Assembly (NCBI GenBank): GCA_028554755.1
Contig: JAPTOF010000014.1
Coordinates: forward strand, 3,472,001-3,536,000
DNA: 64,000 bases
DNA from: Cordia subcordata
Taxonomy: Eukaryota; Streptophyta; Magnoliopsida; Boraginales; Cordiaceae
Direction: 5' to 3'
A program made the translations under genes and the position numbers. The notes under the pieces were generated by a model, which worked only from the letters and a program-made list of their open reading frames with translations, was not told the origin of the DNA and searched no databases. This document shows positions 11,586 to 23,373 of the stretch, piece after piece. Every line of letters starts with the position of its first letter. The stretch's first letter is position 1.

Positions 11586-12874
11586 TTGGCTTTAATGGAG
11601 TATGATAGATTATATTTAAAAAAGGATCCATGTCGAACATCTATCTTAGGTGGACATGAGTGGGTGCAAGAACTTATTCATGGTAATTCTACAAGGATTT
11701 ATGAATCATTTCGGATGGATAAGCATACTTTTAATTTACTTTGTTTGGAGTTAAAAGAGTTTGGAGGTTTGAAGTCTACAAGAAATGTTACTGTAGAAGA
11801 ACAAGTTGCTATTTTTCTAATGACCATTTTCCATATAGACTTGACTCGTTATAACGCTGCATGTTTTCAACATTCTACATACACTATCTCAAAGTATATA
11901 TTTTCATGAAGTACTAAGAGCAGTAAATCGTCTCACAAAAAGGGTCATCATTCCATTATCAATGGATACCATTCCTGTGGAGATAGAACATAATCCGAAA
12001 TACTATCCATATTTCAAGGTATTTTAATTAAATTTAAATATCTCATTGTAATTTAAATATCCCATTGCTTACATCATATTTTGATGTCTTTATTTTAAAT
12101 TTATATGTCTTATTTTCACATGATAGGATTGTGTTGAGGCTATAAATGGAACACATCTTAGTGCTTCCATTCCAACTGATCAAAAAATTCCTTATAGAGG
12201 AAAAGATATTGATCCAACCTGGAATATGATGTGTATGTGCTCATTTGATATGTGTTTTACCTTTGTAATGACTGGGTGGGAAAGTACGGCAAATGATCCA
12301 AGAGTCTTGCTAGAAACTATGCATAACGAGCGCAACAAGTTCCCAATGCCTCCTTTAGGTATAAAAAGTTAAATATTTGATTTTTTAATATATAAGAATA
12401 TATTATTCATCTATTTTAACTTGTATTATAGGAAAATATTATCTTGTTGATTCTGGCTGTACCAACATGCCTGGATTTCTTTCACCATATCGAAGGGATA
12501 GATATCATTTGAAAGATTTTAGAACAAGTGGAAGGCCAAGAAGTCCACAAGAGCTATTTAATCATAGGCATTCTTCTCTAAGGAACGTCATTGAACGTTG
12601 TTTTGGTTTTTTGAAAGCTAGGTTTCCTATACTCAAACAAATGCCAAGATATCCTTTGAAAAAACAAAAGTATATTGCAATGACTTGTTGTGTTTTACAC
12701 AACTTTATAAGAAAAAATGCACCAAGAGATCAATTGTTTGCAGAGTATGAAGAAGAGATGATAATTGAAGCCAGTCAAAACGAGAATGCAACAGATAGAG
12801 TTCAATATGATGTTACTCCAGCTCAACGGTGTTACATGGATTCCAAAAGAACCCAAATTGCAAAAAAGTTGTGA
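11586..12874 (+). pseudogene. Harbinger transposase (DDE nuclease, ALP1-like), broken
   Basis: A cut-and-paste transposase. The N-terminal part (11586-11909) carries the conserved RTSILGGHEWVQELIHGN and VTVEEQVAIFLM stretches. It leaves frame near 11904, where the continuation (HEVLRAVNRL) lies in another frame. An intron at 12020-12126 leads to DCVEAINGTH, where family members have Asp in IDGTH; codon 12145-12147 is AAT, so the first catalytic Asp is Asn. The second Asp (TANDPRVL) and the Glu (RNVIERCFGFLK) are present. A second intron (about 12358-12431) precedes the last exon (YYLVDSGCTNMPGFL to the end). The frameshift and lost catalytic residue make it non-functional. Confidence 0.88.
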
Positions 12875-13436
12875 GAAGATTATAGGCTTGAACAAGATAA
12901 GCCAAGTATGGTAGTTGAGGAAATCTGATGTAGCAGAGTTCAATATGATGTAGTATTTCCATTAGTATTTGACTTTTGTATGTTGTATTTGACTAATGGT
13001 TATGACTTTTGTATAGTGCATTTGACTAATGGTTATGATACTATTTATTTTTCATGTCTTATGAAATTGTAGGAGCTGTCAATTAACCAAATTCTATAAT
13101 TAGTGGATGTTCATTTTTTTAGTAACTAAAAAAAATTATAATATAATTGTCATATTAAAATATATATGAAATGTCTCATTGAATTGTCTATTTTCATTAT
13201 TTTTGTTATTTTTATAACTCTTTTATAAAATGTTCATATGTGCTTTATTTAATAAAAATATTAAAAAAGAAATGAAAAGCAAAAACAGTTTGTAAACTGA
13301 TTGGCAACCAAATAGGTTTTTTGTTTTTGTTGCCAGATTTTGTAATTTAACCAAACAGGTTTACAGTTTTTGTTTTTTGTTGTTGTTGCCAGTTTGTTGT
13401 TCATGATTTTGGTTTCTGTTTATCAAATGACTGTAA

Positions 13437-15272
13437 GAAAAGAATATAACATGAGTAAGACTATTAATATATATTTATTAATAGGTATAACGATTGCAAG
13501 AGAGAAAACTTACCAAAAGAACTAATTGTAATAAATTAATATCTAAATAAAAATTAAAAAATAATGTATAATATAACCTAAAAATATTGCAATTCTTATA
13601 AAATATGACTATAAAGTAACATATCACAGTATTGATGGTATAAACTTGTACAATGTTAAAAGAGAAGTTAACCAAAAAGAAAAAGGAATAAAATTAAGAA
13701 TCCCCCAAACAAAACATAAAAATAAAGAAAATTGACAAATATAGGTAAAATAAAGAAAACTATTTCGACATTGAAAACAAAAAATAGAGAAGATGAAAAG
13801 GGATGTATGATAAACTAATTAAATAAAGAATCTAATTGTAAAAATGTCTGCAATATTACATTTTTTTGGATAAAAGAATATATATTTATGCAAGGAAAAG
13901 ATTAATATAATTTTGTTAATGAATATTTAATAAAAGTACAAAACCACGTGATATGGTAGATAGAGAAAGATATTATTTAATATCGAAGAAGTTGTTAAAG
14001 GAAAGTGATAATTAAGAGAACTTTAATATATAGATAAATGGAGTTTGGCATAGAAAGGATCAGATCATATATTACTTGAAAAAGATGGGTAAGAAATACA
14101 GTTATAAATGGCAGACTTTTCTCATGAAAAAGGTTGAAGGAGAAAAGTAACATGAGTTAAGTAATATGCTGTGAGTTCAAAGCACAAACATTGGAATTAT
14201 CATTGAGCATATACAGGTGAAGATCACATGCGTATTGTGATCTAGATAAAGTTTCTTGAGAAATGTGCATGATATGTCAAGGAAAATTCTTGAATATATT
14301 CTTAGTATTGATAATATTATATGTAAAAATTTAATTGAACTGGTTATTCTTAAATGTTGAATTATGCGTGGATATGAAAGCTTAGTCTTCATGTTTTATT
14401 TATTAAAAATTAGGTATGTATTGTGTAATTTTTATATTCGTTCACTTTAAGTTCAATATTCTTACATGTGAAGAATAAAGCAAAATAGAATAATTTCTAC
14501 AAAATAGTTTTTTGTAAAGAAAAAAATTCAAATAAATATGGCATTTTGTTAAAAAAATATTATGGCAATATTAGAATATACTAATTAAAAATAGTATTCA
14601 TAATAATACAAATGGACTAAGTTGATTTTTGCAATTAAATAATATTTATACATGATGGTAAAGAATAGGAGTAGAAAAGATTGTGAACATAGTTATACTA
14701 GGTATCTGAAAATACAAATTTTAAATTTATGAATTAAATTTAAATTTGTAATATTTCAAGTATAGCTTACAGCAAATATTTTTTATTTTGTATCTTAATG
14801 TAGAATGAACTCAATATAAAGTTGGAAAAATAAAGTACAATACTTTTGATATAGAAATCATCTGACACTATTATTACTTACATTTGACCTATATTAATAA
14901 ATTTGGGCACTTTTATGGGCTCTTTATGCCTTAACTTCTACAGAATATTTATAGATGGTCTTATTGTTGTATTCGAAGACATTTTGTTAATATTAAATTT
15001 TTAATGTACAAAATAGTTGTTATTTAGTGACAACGATATAAGCGCATCCTTTTATCCAAAATATGTTATAATTGTATAACAGCAACGAAAGTACATCTTA
15101 TATTGATGGAGTATATTGATTAATGCATGAACAAAAAGGCAAAACAATCGTAGCTGATATTAGGGCATTTACCAAAAAAAACACATTTAGCCCCATAAAA
15201 AAAAGAAACATAATTTCTTAGTCCATACGCATATAATATATAATGTCTAGTCCACATATCAATAAGTTGCAT
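13437..15272. other. AT-rich intergenic DNA, nothing recognised
   Basis: The stretch is very AT-rich, with many short stops in all frames. Short ORFs (13478-13675 and 14177-14392, minus) are Ile/Leu/Phe-rich and match nothing I know. It lies just downstream of the RPA-like pseudogene, in that gene's orientation. Confidence 0.6.
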
Positions 15273-15946
15273 CTAGTACACTAAATGATGAAGAGTTTCA
15301 CATTTTGCTCTTTTGCTTAACTTGCTAGAAGATGATTGAGAAGAAACCCGCTCCGGCGAGGTGCATTCGGACTGAAGCAAAGTTCGTTTCTTAGGAGTGA
15401 TCCACGGAGATGGTTGAGTTGCGGAAACACTATCAGTAGAACACGACAATGTTTCCTGCTGAGCAAATATATAATCTACGAGAAGAAAAATTGTTATGAA
15501 GTCATGGTATATGATAAAGAAAAAATAATGATGATTTACTTATGATTTGACCTCTTGCACAGTAGTGCTTTCTTTTTTGGATTTTGTATCGTCACTCAAA
15601 TCATTTGGTTGGACATCACTTTATGACAATTAAATAAAAGTAATGATGAGGAAAAGAGTATAATAGTAATCCAGAAATAGAATGTTGTTGTAAGTTATGG
15701 AAGAAGAAATACTTTGACTAAGCAAATCACTTACGTTGTTAATAACATTGTATGGGAGGCATTGTCATTAGAAATAGATAAGACAGTCTATGAGGTTGGA
15801 AGATCATTCTTTGCTCAGTCAATCGTAGTGTCTGTAACTTTAACACAAAAGATCAATCTTTTGCCAAGCAAAAAATCTAATATTTTTGGGTATTCTTTAG
15901 GTTTGCTTCCCTAATAGTAGAAGAAATACTTCTATTGGTAAGTAAT

Positions 15947-16696
15947 TGTTGGGAAAATCGAGGACACATGCATACATATCAAAGCACAGCGGAAAATACA
16001 CACAAAAACATGCAATATTTTTAACGTGGTTTGGCCCTCTGCCTACATCCATGATCTCTTCTGGGATAAATTTCACTATTCAACAATAATAGAATAACAA
16101 CTCAGGTGATTTTTTGCACGGATAAAAAAGTCTAAACCCTCCCCCATAGAGTTATTACAATAGATTTTTCCTTAATAGGACTAGAACGAATGTAAGACAC
16201 TCTTCATACTCTCACGCTCTCCTTCTTACCCACACCCTCATGGGGTGTGGCTCTAAGGCGCACTAATGCTCTGTTTGTTATAGTCTTATTTTAAGATACT
16301 TATCCTATTGAAATAAAGGTACATCTTATAAGATTTAAGAAATCTTTTCATGCATCCTATGAAAATTCAAAACAAAACCATACTTTTTATCTTATAATAA
16401 ATAAGCAATCATTCCTATCTTATTTTTTCAACTATAGATGCATAGCGTATATGATAAGATATCTTAAATCTTATAAGATATCTCCAAATTTCAATAGGAT
16501 AAGCATCTTAAAATAAGATCATTCCAAACAGGCTATAAATACAAGCTACAAAACCCTGTATTTATAAGAGAGAAATCCTTACTTTCCAAGATTTTTACTT
16601 TACTATTTAGGCAACTTATATTTTGATAACACAATTAATTACCTTTTATAAGTTTCCTAATTTGTATGGACTTGGACTTTGAGCTATAACCTAACA
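15947..16696 (-). repeat. Left (3') LTR of the TRIM/LARD-like element, with nested MITE
   Basis: It runs from TGTTGGG to CTAACA on the plus strand and matches the right LTR except for the insertion at 16267-16535. It carries an imperfect copy of the CACACCCCATGGGGTGTG palindrome near 16231-16252. Confidence 0.92.
16267..16535. mobile_element. Tourist-like MITE nested in an LTR
   Basis: The inverted ends are TGCTCTGTTTG and the complement of TAGCCTGTTTG, with further complementarity through TCTTATTTTAAGAT and CTTATCCTATTGAAAT on both arms. TAA flanks both sides (16264-16266 and 16536-16538). The sister LTR (near 17915) reads straight through the site (GCACACCAAATACAAGC), so it gives the unoccupied target and fixes the element boundaries. 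Confidence 0.92.
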
Positions 16697-17602
16697 AATT
16701 CCTCCCTTGGTGAAAAGTCTAAAGCTTCTTTGTCACAACTGGAGCCTCTTCACAGTCTTTATGCTGGAGCCCTTGCTCGATAGCACTCTTCATGGCAACA
16801 GCTATCAACACATCCTAGCAGGTTTTTGGAGTCATCACCAACATCTCTCTCTATGCCATCTAACCTCGACCTCTTAAGGTTGTTTGCGTCCTCTCTCGAC
16901 ACTTAACATCTTGGATGTGGTCTTTTTTCTAGGAATAGCTCTCCCTATCAATTGCCGGGCCAGAACTTTGATCGTTCAGCTACGCGGACTCTCCTCACTC
17001 GACTCCTCTCTTGAATCGAACCTTCTTCAACTAGTTTACTCATCCAAAACTTCTCTCCTCCAGAATTTTGTTCACTAGTCGGTTGAATGTGTTTGCTCAC
17101 ACAATTGCTTCAAAGACTTCCGCACAATTTCATCACCTTTTCATCGTTTTACCCAAATTCAAGGCTCACCCATGATATATCAAGAATTTAGTGAAACGGA
17201 CCTAAAAAATGAGCTCAGGAGGTCAAAAAACGGTTGGGAACCCTCAATCAACTCGGTCAAACCCCAAATTGCTCTCAGTCAAAGCTAGTCAAACCCTCTG
17301 TTTGATATTTTAACCACAAATTCACAAAACTTGACCTACTTGGATCTCACAATTCGATTGTTAGATCGTCACAAAATTTTAGTAGCTCACTCTCCTTGCC
17401 GTGTCAAATACACAGAGACAAATGGATCGTCGATCGGAATCTGGAAGGACTTCAAACATGACCAGCAGATCTGGCGAATTTTTGAACTCCTCTGTGCAAC
17501 CTTTTCGTTTTTATGCAAGCCAATGTCCTTCAATACAACTCTTTATGTGTCCTCCTTGTGTCGTCATCGTACCCAATTCACCAACTAGGCTCTGATACCA
17601 CT

Positions 17603-18079
17603 TGTTGGGAAAATCGAGGACACATGCACATACATCAAAGAACAACAGAAAACACACAAAAAATACGAAATATTTTTAATATGGTTCGGCCCTCTACCTA
17701 CATCCATGATCCCTTCTGGGATAAATTCCATTATTCAACAATAATGGGATAACAACTCAGGTGACTTTTTGCACGGATAAAAAAGTCTAAACCGTCCCCA
17801 TAGAGTTCTTACAATGGCTCTATCCTTAACAGAACTAGAACAAATGTAAGACACTCTTGATGCTCTCAGGCTCTCCCTCTCACCCACATCCCCCATGGGG
17901 TGTAGCCCTAAGGCACACCAAATACAAGCTACAAGACCCTCTATTTATAGGAGAAAAATCCTTGCTCCTTAAAATTTTTCCTCTATTATTTAGGCAGCTT
18001 ATATTTTGGTAACACAATTAATTACCTTCCACAAGTTTCCTAATTTGTATGGGCTTGGACTTTGAGCCATAACCCAATA
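17603..18079 (-). repeat. Right (5') LTR of the TRIM/LARD-like element
   Basis: A 477-bp LTR starting TGTTGGG. Its last bases are AATA rather than AACA, a point change in the terminal dinucleotide. On the minus strand it has a CTATAAATAG TATA-like box near 17939-17950. Some 50 bases further along the transcript direction is a degenerate form of the CCCCATGGGG palindrome. Confidence 0.9.
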
Positions 18080-20202
18080 GTAATATTATCTAAGAAATGA
18101 TTAAATGTAAAATAAGCGTGTTAATAAATATATGAATATGCACATATATGAATTATTATGAAAATAAAAAGAGAAATTAATAAAGATCATAGAGAAGCAT
18201 TACTTCCAACATTTGCATAAGCAAATCTTCTGCTTGTACATCAACCAACTGTGCAACCTCATCATCCTAAAGTACAAATTCAGCTGAGCTAATATCATCT
18301 TCAACCTTTACATGAACTTTATACCTTATAGTATATGAAAGAGCAAAATATTAGTATATTATTAATGAATGTCGAGTATTAATAATAGAATATACATCTA
18401 TACGACAAAATCCCATGTTATCGTGGAACTGCCTTAGCATAAATGTCACATTTCCTGCACCAATGTTTCCCACCTTCAGGCATAACTTTGGATTTGTATT
18501 TATCGCATGAAGTGTAGACGCAATATCTCTCAGGTAAGAGTGATTTGATTTCACCAATAAGAGCAAATTGGCCAGGCTAATATGTAATTAAATAAATTTA
18601 ATGAAGTTCTAAAAGGAATAGAACAAATTAAATGGGAGAACATGGAATGAAAATCAAAATCTTAATGTAGTGCCAAGTTAGTTAAAAAGCTAATACTACA
18701 ATGTACTGATTGTAAAATGTAAAATATCTTTTAAATCTTTTTTAGTTCATGAATAAGCCGATAATTTTTTGGTGCAAGGAAGAAAGATTTCATCAACTTT
18801 TTTGTTCCAATGGATCCTTGCATCATCTTAAAGGAACTTGATGATGGACCAAAGAGTAACCTAAATATTCACATGGAAAATTTGTTTAAACAAATATAAT
18901 CATGAGTCATGACAACAGTATTTGTGTTCCATAAGTAATGTATGTTAAACCTGAGAAGGAGAGCACAAATGCACACACCTCTGACGAAAATCAGTAGCTT
19001 CCTCAAAGTTAGGATTAAGAAAGACTTTGGTTGCAAAAATAAGGTGTTCCCTAACTGAGGGTCACCTGAAAGAAACATAAAACATAACATATCATCTCAT
19101 ATGAAGTAATAGAAAATGAGAAATAAGAAAGTTCATTCAAAGAGTGTAAAGAAAGCAACATGTCCAGAAATGATATATAAGAACATAAAATGTAATGGAG
19201 TGCTCCTGCATTTCTAAATGAGTATGAAACTACATTAATATACCTTGAAACATGTTTATCTAAGCAAGCATGATCACAATGACAACCAGAGGTGATAGAT
19301 TAGTAGCAATGAAATCAACAACTTGATCAACATATTGACCCTACAAAATGCACTGTAGTAGGTTTGAAGTATATTGAAGTGAAATTAGAAAAGTTAATCA
19401 AATATTTAAGTACCATAACAAGGGAGGGAATGGTGCATAGTATAAATGAAAACAATGAAAATATTAATATATTGAAAATATGCTTATGAAGCATCCTACA
19501 ATGTCATCTCAAGTCTATTGGTTGGTTTTCCTTTTTTAACAATGGTTTCCACAGGTCGACTAATTGATACAATTTTAGCCATGACATCTATATTGTAATA
19601 AAATCAATAGTCAAGGAAAATGAAACACATACAAACAAAAGGTTAAAAAAAGAAAAAGGAAGGTGGAAGTAATACTAACTAATTGAAACAGTTTGATCGA
19701 CCCCATGATTAAGAATGGTAGAAAATGGAGTGAAATTATAATTATACTGAGGCAGCATTGTAGCAAATATTTCATTGACTATAGTATCAACCTCAAAAAC
19801 AATCTTGTACTTGGCTGAAGTCTACCAATAACTGCCACTATTTTCAGTGACCATGAAATCTTGAATAGAATAATACTCTCCCTCTTTGATCGAATATCTA
19901 AATTATTTTAGAAAATAGGTTCTGATGATGGCATGTATAACATCTCCTTGATACAGATGCATTGATAAAAGTTAAAAAAATTCATGTTTAAACAATGTGT
20001 ACACGATAACAGTAAACATAAAATATATGCAAGAGAAATAGAGAAGCAAAACTTGTTCATCCAATTGTAGTGCTTCAATAGCTATAATCTGTGAAGGATC
20101 AGATTTTCGATTAACTTCCCACACATGTATTACATGAACTAAAATGTGATAATTTGCTGAATTGGGATGCAAATTAGCAATGTTTATGATTGACGTAAGC
20201 AT

Positions 20203-21785
20203 CTTGAACTGAAAGTAATTTAGAAAACCAAGTGAGAAAAGATTACCAACAAAAAATAAGTTAAACAGCACAAACTAAGTAAATATGGATAAAGGATAAA
20301 GGCAAAGAATTTATTAGCGAGAAAAATATAAGTAAGCAACACCCATAAAGCATAGCAAAAATAAATTTTGTTGGGTAACATAAGAAATTACATAGTAATA
20401 TAAAGAAAAAAAATTGAAGAATGACTTACACACATAAACTGCATAATAAGAAGGTGAAAAGGGAAGGTAAATGTTATTTGATGCAACAATAAAAGAAAAT
20501 ACACCAAAAAGATAATAATCAAAATTACATGAACAATCGAGAAAATTGGAGAAAAAGATCGACATACATCGTAAGGGATGAATAGCATTACAACAAATAT
20601 AACAAGTGAGAGGAGAGGAGTGCAAGAAAGTGAAAATAAAGTAAATATACAATTATATAAGAACAAAATACATAAATTAAAGAAAAAGTAAAAATAACCA
20701 GGATCGATGGGAAATGCAAGAAAGAGATAAAGTTCCATCTGAAGAAAATCAAAATCCAACAGTAGGATAAAGGCACCCAAAATTTTGAATTTCGAATTCG
20801 AATGGAAAATTGGAGAAGTATAGGTTTGGTAGGCATTGTGTTGGCATTGCAGAAGAGTAAGGAAAAAATGGTGAGAGTGATAAGAAGGAAAGAATAAGAT
20901 GAACAATGAAGACAGAGAAAAGCTGTATATAGCTAGAAACGAGAAGAGATCTTAAGAATAATTAAATCTAGAACGTTAACATGGAAAAGATGAATTGTTG
21001 ATGTTAAACGGAGGAAAATAGGTCTAACAAAGCATTGTATATCATAATTACCTTTAGAAATAGGCAAACACATGTATATATAATTTTATATGCAATGTCA
21101 CCAGACAAATATTAAATAAGTTCCAAAAAAAAAGAATTAAAGTATAAATGTAGAATAGTTGCAACAAAAGGTGGAAAAAACAAAGCAGAAAATAAGCAAA
21201 AACTAATAAAATATAATGAACAATAAATAGCAACCGTCGATCAGTGTTAAAGCATGCATAATGAATGGCTGAAGATGATAAAATGCGACTGCATCAATTA
21301 GCTGGAAACAAGGGGCCAAGTTCATTCAACACCTCAGCATCAACTTTAGATGATAACAATGAAGGGATGTGAATAAAGGGGTAATATTGTCCAAATGAGA
21401 CATTTGTAGCTTGTTTTGAGTATTAAGGTATTTGTACAATGTGTTATTAATATTGTGCCCCATATTCCATTCTTAAAATGCCCTTGGCCATATGTCAACA
21501 TCTTATGTCATTACTTGTTTGGGTCAAACAATCCATCACTAAGCAATTTTTCTTTAAAATCAAAAACATTTTGCATTTCTCTATTTTTGGGGATTCTAAG
21601 AACATCAAAATTGTTAAAGTGGTGATAGGAGCCAAATTTGATGATCTAGTAGTTGCAATTGAAAGTGTGATCCAGTTAATGTCCTCCTCTCTTGTTCCGT
21701 GTATTATTTGTTCATATATAGTGCAAGGAATCTTGTCTGTTATTTATATCCAACTTAGATTTTTTTTGTCTTGATTTTGCATTTT
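20203..21785. other. Intergenic DNA upstream of the RPA-like pseudogene
   Basis: No gene recognised. Overlapping minus-strand ORFs at 20314-20906 encode Phe/Leu/Tyr/Ile-rich peptides that look like the product of purine-rich plus-strand DNA rather than real membrane proteins. This is where an upstream exon or promoter of the pseudogene would lie, but I see no clear signal. Confidence 0.5.
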
Positions 21786-21953
21786 AAAATTAAATTATTT
21801 AATTGTGTAATTACCATAAGTACAACCAAGTAAGACATAAAAATTAATGTATAATTACATTGTGGTAACACGTCTTGTACTTAAATCACTGTGTAATTAC
21901 TACCTTGATAATTATATTGTTTGGTAAATTTACCATGGTGTCCAAAAAGACCT
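21786..21953. mobile_element. Right-end fragment of an AT-rich MITE
   Basis: It aligns by eye with the last 170 bp of the next element: TTATTTAATTGTGTAATTACCA here against TTATTTAGTTGTGTAATTACTA there, then ACTGTGTAATTACTACC in both, ending in TCCAAAAAGACCT against TCCAAACAAACCT. It is truncated at the left. Confidence 0.65.
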
Positions 21954-22802
21954 AAGGGCGCATTTGAAAAGTCACCGTGTAATTGGAATTAGGTATAATT
22001 AAAAGTAATTACACAGTTATGTATGTTTATTAAACCAAGTAATTACTTGACCAAAGGTGAATTGAGTGTAATTGAACCTCCTCAATTATACTCTCCAATT
22101 CCTATGGTAGAAGGTGTGAATTGGTATGATTACACTTTGTAATTACTCTCTAGAACTTTTTTAAATCTTTATTCTTTTTATATTTGACAGTATGATTACA
22201 CTTTGTAATTACTCTCTAGAACTTTTTTAAATCTTTATTCTTTTTATATTTGACATACTTTACTATAAAAAGTATAAATAATTAATAAATAAAAAAGATA
22301 AATAAAATTAAATAAAATTAAAATAATTAAGAAGTAAATAGATAAAAATATATAAATAAAAAACATAAGTAAATATTTTTTAAAAAATACAATTTATTTA
22401 ATTTTAATAGTATTGTTGATTATAATTAAATATTATTATGTTTTTGCTAAATAGTTATTAAATTATAAAATATTAATAATTGATAATTTTTAGTTTCATA
22501 TATTTATATTTATAATTCATATGTTTTTACTAAGTCATATTTATTTTTATAATAAAAATATTTTCCTTTAAATATTTTTAGTAAATAAAAATTTTAAATA
22601 TTTGTTAGTATTAATATTTATTTTTAAAATGAAATTATTTAGTTGTGTAATTACTATTTATGCTATTAAACATGTCATATGATATTAATGTGCAATTACG
22701 CTGTGATAACTAAACACACCTTGTAATTTAAATTACTGTGTAATTACTACCCTAGTAATTATATTGTCTAGTAATTACACTGGACTATCCAAACAAACCT
22801 TT
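21954..22802. mobile_element. AT-rich MITE of about 850 bp, probably full length
   Basis: Its ends are inverted repeats: AAGGGCGCATTTG followed by GTGTAATTGGAATT at the left; at the right, the complement of AAAGGTTTGTTTGG followed by GTGTAATTACTAG. GTAATTAC-type words recur near both ends. The interior (22260-22640) is almost pure A/T with no ORF. I could not decide the target duplication. Confidence 0.6.
22125..22255 (+). repeat. Perfect or near-perfect 66-bp tandem duplication
   Basis: The unit starting TATGATTACACTTTGTAATT and ending TTTTTATATTTGACA occurs at 22125 and again at 22191, so the period is 66 bp. I saw no differences between the copies. It lies inside the MITE at 21954-22802. 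Confidence 0.92.
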
Positions 22803-23334
22803 AAACCTTTTTTTGGGCTAGATTTGTGCAATCCAAATGTATCACAAGAGAAAAAAAAAAAAGAGTAAAAGGATAATCAGCGTTATACTCCTCATTTAAG
22901 AGTTCAAGTTCAAGTTATCATTAAACTGGACGAAGAACTATTTTTGAATTTAAACTTTGGTTATCTTGTAGACTTTGGCATTGGCTTCGTAGAAAAAAAT
23001 TATTATTAATTTTTATTTAAAATAAGAAGAAAAATGTAGCGCGAGAGGGGAGCATTTGGTTTAACAAAATTGAAGTCGAAACATAATTTTAATAACTGAA
23101 TTTCTAAATTTTTAAAAATTAATAATTAAACCGAATCGATTTATATTAATAACCGAAATTTCTTTAGTGCGGTTTCAGTTAGTAACCAAAACAACCTAAT
23201 TTTAAAAATTCATACATTATCCAAAACTAACCAAAATAATCAAATTTATTTTATAATTATAATTATAATAACCTAATTCTAATACCTATAATCAAAATTG
23301 ACATTTTGCATATAAGAATGATACAAATTTATAA

Positions 23335-23373
<39 letters not shown>

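Larger units (their letters stand above)
7909..13433 (+). mobile_element. PIF/Harbinger DNA transposon, 5.5 kb, inactivated
   Basis: The left end GGGCTCGTTTG and right end CAAATGACTG are imperfect inverted repeats. They are flanked by TAA at 7906-7908 and TAA at 13434-13436, the 3-bp target duplication typical of the superfamily. Inside, on the plus strand, are the two expected genes: a Myb/SANT-like DNA-binding protein (10287-11230) and a DDE nuclease (11586-12874). Subterminal regions are rich in GTTTGTAAAC-like words. The 2.4 kb before the first gene holds repeats and no recognisable gene. Both genes are broken, so movement would need proteins supplied by another copy. Confidence 0.8.
15947..18079 (-). 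mobile_element. Non-autonomous LTR element (TRIM/LARD-like), complete
   Basis: The two LTRs (15947-16696 and 17603-18079) enclose a 906-bp internal region with no gag or pol. A primer-binding site complementary to initiator-Met tRNA (minus strand TGGTATCAGAGCC) lies next to the right LTR, so the element reads on the minus strand. Perfect 5-bp target duplications GTAAT flank it (15942-15946 and 18080-18084). The left LTR is longer because a 269-bp MITE sits inside it. The element lies in an intron of the RPA1-like pseudogene. A second copy of the family starts at 62710. Confidence 0.92.
15273..20202 (-). pseudogene. RPA1-like (replication protein A large subunit) pseudogene
   Basis: RPA1 binds single-stranded DNA through several OB folds; plant genomes carry many RPA1-like genes, some on Helitrons. 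On the minus strand the first exon (20053-20202) reads ANYHILVHVIHVWEV, an OB-fold start. Next come EGEYYSIQDFMVTENSGSYW and YKIVFEVDTIVNEI (about 19680-19965), RPVETIVKKGKPTNR (19500-19600), GQYVDQVVDFIATNLSP (19255-19345), RYKVHVKVEDDISSAEFVL (18204-18330), and KEYPKILDFLLGKRLIFCV (to 15910). The polar C-terminal exon (PSPWITPKKRTLLQSE) ends at a stop at 15273. In-frame stops at 18267-18269 and 19822-19824, plus two more near 15790-15820, make it a pseudogene. The intron 15911-18203 carries an inserted LTR element. Exon edges are approximate. Confidence 0.75.

Noticed and set aside
15947..18079. Cassandra-type TRIM with 5S rRNA-like LTRs
   Set aside because: I see no 5S-like internal promoter in the LTRs.
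18204..20202. Helitron carrying the RPA-like gene
   Set aside because: RPA-like genes do travel on Helitrons, but I found no Rep/helicase sequence, no CTRR end with hairpin and no TC start that I could defend.
20314..20906. Overlapping minus-strand ORFs encoding hydrophobic peptides
   Set aside because: The Phe/Leu/Tyr richness follows from purine-rich plus-strand DNA. There are no family motifs, and several frames are open at once.
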